Shown here piece by piece: positions 1 through 7,697 of a stretch of 11,436 nt of DNA. This stretch comes from Hyphochytrium catenoides (lineage: Eukaryota > Sar > Hyphochytriomycetes > Hyphochytriales > Hyphochytriaceae). The DNA lies in the NCBI GenBank assembly GCA_900088475.1, contig FLMG01001109.1, positions 45,551 to 56,986 on the forward strand, given 5' to 3'. Every line of letters begins with the position of its first letter. Positions within the stretch are counted from its first letter, which is position 1. The notes under the pieces were generated by a model, which had not been told where the DNA came from, made no database searches, and saw nothing but the letters and a program-made list of their open reading frames with translations. Position numbers and translations under genes: made by a program.

Positions 1-32
<32 letters not shown>
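1..32. repeat. (AG)16 microsatellite
   Basis: Perfect AG dinucleotide tract that starts at the first base of the window, so its true length is unknown. It is the first of many GA/CT tracts here. Confidence 0.95.
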
Positions 33-35
<3 letters not shown>

Positions 36-2239
36 TCCTTGAGAAGAGACGTCAGGAGCAAACCTCAACAAGGTGGAGAATCAGATTGTCCGACAGTTCT
101 ACACAGTAGCTCCAGTTCAGGTCCTCAACCTCCGTATTCAGAATCTGTTAGACTGTGGCTCGTGTCGTTGAGCTCTGAATACTGTGGTGTACAAGTACTT
201 TACACGGCATGGTGCCGTACATATATATGGGTATATCCCTGATGCTTACTATATTTATTCTGAAGAATGATGGCATTGCTTGCCTTTACAATATGTGTAC
301 AAACACGTTTGTTGTAGTTGTACGACCTACAGGCTCCGTAATGCATGACCGTTAGCGGTATATACGGCGCTTCAACATGCTTCCTTTCATCAGCAAAATC
401 TTCTAAAATCTTCAATCTTCATCAGTTGAATGTGGACGTCTAGCGCATGGCAGGAGATCCATCAAGAGCCAAAGGTTGTCTTCTGGAAGACGCTGAGGCA
501 TGCGACACTTTTCTTTCTGCTGAAGAAGCTCAGTGAGATGTTATTCAGCGACCGTAATGGTAGCTGCCCTCTTCTGGCACGCACCCCAACGCATGGTAAG
601 CATAGGTATTCACTCGGCAGGCTTGAGTCACACATTGATATCAAGGCGAATTGGGTGGGTCTGTCGCCATGCTTAACCAAGTTTATCAAAGATCTCAGTG
701 GGGACCTACGACATGGCACAGAGGGCAAACTTTCTACATGATCCAATCTTAGACTAAGCTGCCGGGGAGACGGGGCCCTCTCACACAAAGGCGGGCCGCC
801 GCAGGAGGCAGGTTGATGGCGCAAGTGATGGCATCATCTGCCGCCTTACCAAAGCCCTTCTGCAGCAGCTGTTAATCTTCTTGCTTCCTCGCCTACCAAC
901 ACATCATCACAGTGCAGATGACGTGATTCGTAAGGCCTAGACGCCATTTCATGCTCCGCTGCTGCTAGTCTTCTATTGTAGGTGGGAGGAGATGGGAAAT
1001 CTATTACTTACACGAAGGGCAACACCACCATCCCTGGGAAGCATCTTGCCAGGAGCGAAAGTTGAAAAGATGACTTCTCAGCAACTTAGAACGGGCATTA
1101 TAGTATGTTGACTTCTTAGCAGCTTGGTCCTAAGTGCTGCCAAGGCATTATCTTACTAGTTGCACAGGAATGCAGCCTAGCATCAATCTTAGGGCGACTT
1201 CCCATCGACCCCGATATAGGCTTGTTGCTAGAACCCCACAGAATGCGTCTTTGGCAAAAGTTAAGTGGCGGGAAGAAATGAGGCCGCCGCACTCCTCATG
1301 GACGGGTAGGTAGCACCCTCTACTAAGGCTTTCAGCAACTCTAATGGAGAAGTTTGCAGGCTTCCTTGGTCAGAAGGTGTAACGTAACATTAGTGGCTTA
1401 AAGTAAGAAGAGAAGGCGGAGTATAGATTGCAAAAAGGAAAGAGAGCTTCGCCTGTATAATCGGCGATTCTGGACGCATCTATCGCCAACACGCCCTTGT
1501 TAAGCGTTCAAAAGAGGTGAGCGCAGAGATGGATCAGCTGCTCATTCTGCCTTCCACCTTGGCTAGCCCGACCGTGCTTCTTATTGATGGTCTCATTCAT
1601 CTCCCTACTCGATCTGTCAAGCCAGCACCTACTCAGTCTCATCCCCGGTAATAAGCGCGGCTAATGTAACCCCGCTGACGACCTCGAGCCTTGTCGTTGA
1701 AGAGTTCGACGATGCTTGGCCAGGAGCAGCAGAACATGACCATAGGTGAATAGAACTTACTAAATCAATAGCTTGAAACGTTATAACAGGTCGTGGACTA
1801 GAGCAGGGCTGTGAACAAGGTTAGTTGTCTGATCAAGAGCTGGTCGGAAGAGCAGGAGGGGCGCAGGTGTTTAAGCACGGGGGCAGGAGGTATGGAGGTG
1901 TATTATCATGAGCGAGAGTCGAAGGGACTTCGGTTGGCTGGACGACCAAGGAGCGTACAGGAGTCCTCCCATCAGACCAATGAGATGCCTCACCAAGAGC
2001 ACTTCCTGAGCTGAAGAGAGCGAAGTGCTTGGATCAGGAAGTGGAGGATGCTACAGGCTGAAGAAAGTCCTGGCACAGCTATGATGATGAGGAGAGTTTG
2101 ATGGGGCAACGAGGAAAGAGTCGACCATAGACGCTTTCAGTGGTCCGCACGGCTCTCTAGAAGTGCCGCTTCTGGTGGACTGATGCCCATCAGTCTTCTG
2201 CACATCACGCGCAGCAAGCCTAGACTTTTCTACTACTCG
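33..2239. other. No supported gene; unique non-coding sequence
   Basis: I see no gene in this stretch. The longest open frames are about 120 residues (462-824, -) and 103 residues (430-741, +). They overlap each other and show no motif, signal peptide or family resemblance. In the minus-strand frame read from 900 down to 412 there are eight stops in about 163 codons, which is the random rate. A small inverted repeat lies at 1993-2043 and a diverged direct repeat at about 1069-1160. The stretch could be intergenic DNA, long introns of an unseen gene, or an old transposon too decayed to recognise. Confidence 0.5.
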
Positions 2240-2521
2240 TCAAGGGTACTTTCCGTTCAGTAGAACCTGATAAATTCTCTCCACATCATCAGCTCTCACC
2301 ACAATCAGACATAGGAAAGAACCCTTCGGCTTCCTGGTCTGTCTCCCTCCTCCAGTGCCTTGCCCTCCCCTTCTCTGTTGGCCCGTATCTACAGAAGCCT
2401 TCCCTTGCGCCAGAACAGAAGCACAGTCGCATACAGGACAGAAGAGGGAGCCTTGCCCTGGAGAGGGAAGGACACAGACTTCAAAAGCTGTCGCTGAGAA
2501 AGATGAGAATGACGTGTGAGA
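2240..2521 (-). other. Possible terminal exon of an unidentified minus-strand gene
   Basis: A minus-strand frame is open from a (CT)n tract (sense strand) through a possible TTTCTCAG acceptor near 2500 to a TGA at about 2240-2242. Its last part, ending in ADDVERIYQVLLNGKYP, looks protein-like, and it has one CPVC-type cysteine pair. I do not recognise a family. The layout of pyrimidine tract, AG, then open frame to a stop matches how exons begin in the kinesin gene further right. A chance open frame of this length is also quite likely. Confidence 0.2.
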
Positions 2522-2990
2522 GAGAGAGAAAAAGAGAGAGGAGAGAGAGAGAGAAAGAGTGGTCATGACCGCAGAAGAAGGACGATGTGACGATAGTTCT
2601 ACAGGTAGAATGCCAAGTGTATTTTTTTATACTCCGTAATAAAGACTGGAGGAGAAGAGAACGGAAAATGCAGCCTGGAGAAGAGAAGAGAGAGACATCC
2701 CACGACACTGAGAGCTTGATAAGGAGGGAAAAGTTTCGGTCCGTGTCAAAGAGACAGGGACGGTGGAGGTCCAAGAATAGTGTGAAGAGAGTCAGAGGTG
2801 TACCGTACCAGAGAGAGAGAAGAGAGAGGAAAAGAGAGAGACAGAGATCATCAGAGGTCCACTAGCTCTCATGAGAGACCAAGAAACAGAGAAAAATGTG
2901 TGCATTTTCTCCAAAAAAATAACGCAAGGCAACTGCAGGATAAGAACTGGGCGGAGAGAGAGATGGACTTTGGGGGCATAGAGATGGTGA
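2517..2990. repeat. GA-rich block
   Basis: Purine-rich stretch on the + strand with near-pure GA runs at about 2517-2558 and 2811-2850 and looser GA-rich sequence between and after them. It is followed about 30 bp later by a CT-rich block of similar length. Confidence 0.8.
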
Positions 2991-3023
2991 AACTGCTCCA
3001 GAAATGACGCTTTTTGGTCCAGT

Positions 3024-3296
3024 TCTTTCTCTCTCCCGTCCTGTCTCTCTCTCTCTGCTCTCCCTCTGCTCTCTCTCTCTTCTCCCTCTTACCCTCCTCT
3101 CTTTCTCTTTCACTTTCCCTCTATTCCTACCTATTTTGCTCTGCTCTGTCTTCCCGCTTATCAACCTGCTTTCCCCCTCTCGTCCTATCCATTTCTCTCT
3201 TCCTCTTTCTGACTACACAGTCTCTCTCTCCCTCTCTCCCTCTTTCTCCTCTCATTTTCCCTCGACCCTGAAAAGTTATTGAAAGGGATCGGCCTC

Positions 3297-3346
<50 letters not shown>

Positions 3347-3455
3347 ACACTGTCTCTCTCTCTCTCTAACTTTCTCTCTGTCTCTCTGTCTCTCTCTCTC
3401 TCTTCCTTCCTCCCTCTCGCACACTCTCTCTCTGTCTCTCTCTTTGGAGACCAAA
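3024..3455. repeat. CT-rich block with (CT)21
   Basis: About 430 bp of almost pure pyrimidine on the + strand, including a perfect (CT)21 at 3301-3342 and many interrupted CTCTCT runs. Open frames here encode only Ser-Leu repeats (or Arg-Glu repeats on the other strand) and are by-products of the repeat. Confidence 0.9.
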
Positions 3456-4016
3456 GGCTAAGAACTGGTAAAACTTGTACTGTAGGGAGTATATGTTTTC
3501 ATGACTAGCTCCAAGTCTCGGGTTATTATCTTATTCGGGTATCCAATCCTGTATTTATCTCGGAAAAGGGTATCAAATGTGGGTTTGAGTCTCGGGTCGT
3601 AACCCGAGCTCAAACCGTCTTGTGGAAGGTAATGGCAGGGTGGCTACTTTTTTCAGCACCTTAAGAAAGGTTTCCAATGGTTGATCCTCGGCGAAATATT
3701 CCATGCGGGGTCACAGGTCCAATACTGATCCTACCGAACAGTCCCTTGCAAAGATGATTTCCATGAAGTATTCATTGAAAGGTTTCTGATCAGGCTCGCA
3801 CGTCAGCAGCAAGGGGGAGGAAACCCCTTTCTGGGTCAGCCAGTTCTCAGGGGATACCATAGCTTATACACTGGCCAGGCGCCAGGGTCGGAGGGAGGGG
3901 TGCCCCTGCGGACGCAGGGTATGTAGCGCTGCCCCCTGGCTTCTCTGTAGTGTTATAAGTTGAAGGTTAGCTTTCCATTGGCTTGATACCGTAATTTTGG
4001 TCCTCCAAGGTGGAAC

Positions 4017-4018
<2 letters not shown>
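3456..4018. other. Unique region without a supported gene
   Basis: Ordinary-complexity sequence between two CT tracts. It holds a strong hairpin (3582-3616), a small GC-rich stem-loop (3904-3919, CCCTGC/GCAGGG) and a minus-strand frame at 3573-3860 that is open except for one TGA. No recognisable domain was found. Confidence 0.5.
3582..3616. repeat. 15-bp inverted repeat (hairpin)
   Basis: The left arm GGTTTGAG-T-CTCGGGT (3582-3597) pairs perfectly with ACCCGAGCTCAAACC (3602-3616) apart from one bulged T at 3590. The loop is CGTA. The core AGTCTCGGGT also occurs at about 3513-3522. This could be part of a mobile-element end or a transcribed stem-loop. No terminator role is implied, since this is a eukaryotic genome. 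Confidence 0.8.
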
Positions 4019-4020
<2 letters not shown>

Positions 4021-4055
<35 letters not shown>

Positions 4056-4066
4056 NNNCTCTCTCC
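4021..4066. repeat. (CT)n microsatellite interrupted by an NNN gap
   Basis: (CT)n runs from 4021 to 4055, then three undetermined bases (4056-4058), then more CT. The N bases are most likely an assembly or polishing gap, so the tract length is unreliable. Confidence 0.95.
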
Positions 4067-4443
4067 CTAACATCTTGTGCCTGCCTGGCGCGCGCCGGCA
4101 CTTTTCTGCTCTCAGCTTTTTGGCAGTTCCGTCATTGCCATCGCCAACTGACAGATCCGGGAAAGAGATTGTCAGGTCTTCAAATTCTCCGTCTGCAGAT
4201 TGGTTCTGCTATTGCTGACGCCTCTGCTTTAGAGCAATAATCTTCTCCTCTTGTGCTCCATAGCTGCTTCCGTATTGGGCAGTTATTGCCTCTATTGTCA
4301 AGCCTGTCTTTCGCTCTGAGCATCACGCCTTAACCTTCCTGGCAGGATTGATGTGCCCGATCTCCCACTCTCGCACGGGGGATTGAGGCTAATCCTAGAG
4401 AGGAGATAGAACTCTGTGGCAAAGTAGAGTTATTCTTGGACCG
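4067..4443 (+). other. Upstream region / probable 5' UTR of the membrane-protein gene
   Basis: I see no gene here. This is the likely promoter and leader of the gene that starts at 4444, but no TATA box or initiator can be assigned with confidence. An in-frame TAG at 4396-4398, with no ATG before 4444, fixes 4444 as the first in-frame start. A near-palindrome, TGCC-T-GGCGC/GCGCC-GGCA, lies at 4082-4100. Confidence 0.4.
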
Positions 4444-4978
4444 ATGAAGCTTCGAACAGTTCTCCTATGGGCGCTAGCCCTGAGCGCTCCTTTTAGCACT
4501 CTTGGAAGTGAAGAAGTCTCAGTCACACCCAACACAGAGTCTTCTTCTGATCAACGCGGACCTAAACCGTCCTCTGGCCCATCTTCACCTCCTCCGATCT
4601 TCGGCGGGGGTCCTGGACTTCCTAACCTTCCAACGGACCCGTTCTCCCCCATTGTCCCTTCCAATGGCCCAGGCCCAGACCCAGTCACACCTACACCTCA
4701 AGCCTCGCCTACTCCGGAGCCACCAGCTCCTTCCCCTGCCCCAACTTCAGCTCCTGTTCCCACCTCTCCGCCAGTCATCTCTCCAACGCCGGCTTCTTCT
4801 CCGTCGATAGTGACTCCGCCTCCGTCTTCTGATCAGACAGGAGAACATGCGAGAAGAGGTTCTGATCCGGTTGAGGAATCAGCCGAAGAAGAAGAGATCC
4901 TCAAGCCGCTGTACTTCAATCAGCGGCCTATCAGCCTGAGCCAGGCGCCCATCTCTGCTTTTAGCCCTGTGGAGCCAA
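4444..4978 (+). CDS. Exon 1: signal peptide and first proline-rich stalk
   Basis: Encodes residues 1-178 plus one base of codon 179. The donor is CCA-A|GTAAGT, a canonical site. Reading through it would give a frame that runs only to 5088 and encodes intron-like Leu/Cys-rich sequence. Confidence 0.85.
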
Positions 4979-7004
4979 GTAAGTTACACTGTCTTCTCTT
5001 TTTGCCCACAGTCTCTGTCTGCTCCTTTCTCGAACTCCTTCCTCCCACTGGCAATCTTGTCTTTCTTATAAATTGTCTGCCTCCCTAGAACTCTTTAGAC
5101 TCTCTGTCTCGATTCATACTGGTTATTCACCTTGTCCTCTCTCTCTCTCTCTCCGCGCAGCACAAGGTGACGTGAATGGCACGCTGAACTCTACGGAGCC
5201 GACCGACATACCGACGCCAACGAAGGCAGCGCCCACCCCTCCACCGACGCCGCCTCCACCTGTCATCCCTCCTTCCCCGTCTGGCAGTCCTATGAGCATC
5301 AAATTCTCCCTTGATCTTATCTTTAACTCTTCAGATCTTTGGACAGACGCTGTCATTGAGGAAACATGGAGGCGGTCTGTCGCTGCCATCTTTGACGTGG
5401 ATTACCTCTATACACATGTCAGCGTCAGCCCTGGCACACCATATGTCCCAGCCGAGAATAACAGCAGCCATAATGACTCACTACAAGCCGCGACGGAGGA
5501 GGATGGTCAAGACTCTTTGATCGCCATCTTGAAGGAGATCAATGGTGAAGAAAGATCAACAGACGGAGATTCAAATAGTGGGAAGGTGCAGGTAGACGGC
5601 AAACAGGTGAGAGTCCCCGTGACAACGATTGTCTACGTTGTGACGAATGCACGGGCACATGTGGTCTTCGGAGAGGCAGTACGACGCACCATCATTGCTG
5701 AACTGCAGGCAAAGCTCCAGGCATTAGCTCTGGGAGACAAGCTGAAGGGCAAAGTGGCAGTCAAAGAGATGCAGAAGGTAGACATGACCATCCCCCCAGT
5801 CTCCCCTTCCTTCGTAGAAGCAGATGTCGAGCTGAAGGGCGTCACTCCCTCTGAGTACTTTAACATTTCAACCGTGAAGCTGGTAGGGGAAGCTGTGAGA
5901 AACTCTCTCCCCACGATACCACTGGGAGAGTACGCTGTCACTCGGGTAGAGTTCTCTGCGGATGAGGTGCTCCGAACGAGGCTGCAGTTTGCTGTTTACG
6001 GAGAAATGGCAGTGAATCTTCTACAAAGCCAGTTGCCTGACGCCCAGCAAAAGATGGTCCTCTATCTGCAGGCCGCGGACCCGCTCACTTACAGGTTTGC
6101 GGCGGTTCAGCAGCTTAGCTCTACATATACGAAGACAACGGAAGCAGGAGCGACAGAACAGGACTCGTCCTCTTCTAGTCTTTCCTCTCTCACCTTCATT
6201 ATCTTCGCAGTTTGTGGCGTCGTATGCGCTAGCGCGCTGCTAGTTGGCGCTGCTTTCCATTATAGGAAGCGCTATCTCGCCAGCAGGAGAGACTCTCTCA
6301 TAGTCTTGGACGAGCTCGATATGCCAAAGTATCGAGGGCCACAACTCTCTACTATTTTCTCTGTAGGAAGCGAGGGCGAACTAGGAGACGATCTTGCTGA
6401 TCTGGATGGGGAAGGAGAGCGAGAGAGAGCTAAGGAGAGAGAAGGAATGCGTACAAACAAGTCTAAGGGTCAGGCGGGAGTGCAGCTGGTAGAGAGACAG
6501 CCAAGAAGGTCCAAGTATGGTTACGGTCAGAGCATGGGTCTTCCACGACTCAATCTTCTATCCGTCTCTTCCTCTACGGACGTCGCAGCGGTCACGTTGT
6601 CTCCCTCCGTTGATCCAGTGACAACGCCTCAGCAGTTGAGCCCTGGGAACAGCTACTATATCAGAAACAGAAGCAGCACGGCGGGCAGCCTGGGAAGGGG
6701 AGACCTTGAAGGCTTCTCTTGGGCTAGGTCTACCTCTACTCAGTACTCATCAACAGAGGCACTGACGCCTACCAATGGCCAGCGGAGAGAGGAACAACAA
6801 CGACAAAGGGGAGCAAGCAATCTTTCCACTTTACAGGGCGAGTACGTGGCCAGTATGGCCCAATCGCACTCTGAGGGACCGTCTGACACGACGGCGTCAT
6901 CCTTCAGCTACTGCCGTTCAGTGGAGGATGAGGATGTGGAGCTGAGAAAGGGAAGTGAGATAAAATCGAGCGATGTCGATCCCTCGCTTTGGGCGAGGCT
7001 CTAG
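4444..7004 (+). CDS. Type I membrane protein with proline-rich stalks and tandem alpha/beta ectodomain (2 exons, 792 aa)
   Basis: Exons 4444-4978 and 5161-7004 join in phase 1 (split ACA codon, Thr179) into an uninterrupted 792-residue frame. Residues 1-21 are a signal peptide (MKLRTVLLWALALSAPFSTLG). Residues 37-127 are a Pro/Ser/Thr-rich stalk and 135-155 are acidic. A second Pro/Thr-rich stalk spans about 190-222. The ectodomain (223-505) reads as four beta-alpha-beta-like units, and a Ser-rich linker follows. A transmembrane helix (about 522-544) ends in the basic stop-transfer YRKR, leaving a cytoplasmic tail of about 248 residues rich in Ser, Thr and charge. N-glycosylation sequons are at N184, N188, N234, N278/279, N283 and N413. 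Residues 1-521 contain no cysteine. I do not recognise the family. A SEA-like or ferredoxin-like surface protein is an inference from predicted secondary structure only. Confidence 0.85.
4979..5160 (+). other. Intron (GTAAGT...CGCAG) with a CT-repeat polypyrimidine tract
   Basis: 182-nt phase-1 intron. A CT run (about 5134-5153) lies directly before CCGCGCAG and acts as the polypyrimidine tract. Splicing gives A|CA = Thr and removes in-frame stop TAG 5086-5088. Confidence 0.85.
5161..7004 (+). CDS. Exon 2: second stalk, ectodomain, transmembrane helix and cytoplasmic tail
   Basis: Open for 613 codons to TAG at 7002-7004, far beyond chance. It carries the whole folded part of the protein, so the single intron separates the first stalk from the rest. 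Confidence 0.88.
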
Positions 7005-7551
7005 AAACGCTCTGTCTATTGTCTCCTTTTCTTCTCTGACTCTGTTTGCTTCTATTTATTTCCATCTTTTTCTCTGGTCGTTCACTTTGCCATCTCCTCT
7101 CTCTCCTTTTTAAAACCCAGCCCAAGCTTACGTCCTAAGAGGACATTGCTGGGAGGCTATACATAGATAGTCCAGTGTCTGCTAACATCATAAAGTGCAC
7201 ACCATTCACGTTGAACGATCTGCTTCAATGCTCTTATTGTCACTGGAGAGACAAGGAAAAGGAGCCTTCCGAGGTTCACATGGGTATGAGAGCGATGGCC
7301 GTAGCATTTACAAAGTGAGATTTGATGAAGAGAGAGAGAGAGAGAAAAGAGAGAGGCTTATGGGCATGGGGGCCAAGCTAGCCTTACAAGGTCTCGACTT
7401 CATGATTATAAGCCAACTATGCTGATCGACAAAGACTGATACTCTGCTGACGGCGGAGCGACGTAAAGATTAGGAACAAGATGAGGGGCAGAGAGGCCCA
7501 CGATAGGAGAGTGAGGACATGAGGAAGAGAACAGATGGAGAGAATGCTGTC
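7005..7551. other. Convergent intergenic region / 3' UTRs
   Basis: Lies between the stop of the + gene (7004) and the stop of the - kinesin gene (7552). It contains a pyrimidine-rich start (7010-7110), a short GA run (about 7329-7345) and a 76-residue + frame (7195-7425) with no recognisable content. TTTATT at 7055-7060 would read AATAAA on the minus strand, about 490 nt past the kinesin stop, but that is too weak to call as a poly(A) signal. Confidence 0.45.
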
Positions 7552-7697
7552 CTAGGGATCTTGACTCGTCCTTCTCTTCGCAGTCTTGATCTCACACGAG
7601 TTGACTTTCTTGGCAAAGCGAAGTGAACAGAGCGACTCTCCGAGGCTGGCCCCTGAGGGGCTAACATTGACCAGCATCAAGGTCTTACTATTGCCCA
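7552..7697 (-). CDS. Kinesin exon k: terminal exon
   Basis: Encodes [14 protein letters not shown] and then [19 protein letters not shown], ending RTSQDP and TAG at 7552-7554. The 146-nt length fits phase 1 exactly. Confidence 0.92.

Noticed and set aside
430-824. Overlapping open frames of 103 (+) and 120 (-) residues
   Set aside because: No motif or family resemblance. One or two frames of this length are expected by chance in 2 kb read six ways, and they contradict each other on opposite strands.
380-2100. Apparently coherent minus-strand reading interrupted by stops, suggestive of a decayed retroelement
   Set aside because: The stop density in the frame I counted (eight in about 163 codons) equals random expectation, and I could not find reverse transcriptase, integrase or protease motifs.
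2638-2643. AATAAA on the + strand
   Set aside because: No + strand coding region ends upstream of it, so it cannot be tied to a transcript.
3004-3461. Several open frames encoding Ser-Leu or Arg-Glu repeats
   Set aside because: They are direct translations of the CT/GA microsatellite in every frame and have no independent support.
3881-3940. Nested small inverted repeats (GCCAGGG/CCCTGGC around CCCTGC/GCAGGG)
   Set aside because: Arms of 6-7 bp in GC-rich sequence are expected by chance, and no tRNA or known RNA fold fits.
4502-4810. 102-residue + frame overlapping exon 1
   Set aside because: Out-of-frame shadow of the proline-rich exon. The 4444 frame has a signal peptide and correct splicing.
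5073-5160. Upstream extension of the exon 2 frame to an ATG-like start at 5073
   Set aside because: This part is intron: it contains the CT tract and the CGCAG acceptor, and joining to exon 1 restores one continuous frame with a signal peptide.
7195-7425. 76-residue + frame in the convergent intergenic region
   Set aside because: No ATG at its start, a GA repeat within it and no recognisable content.
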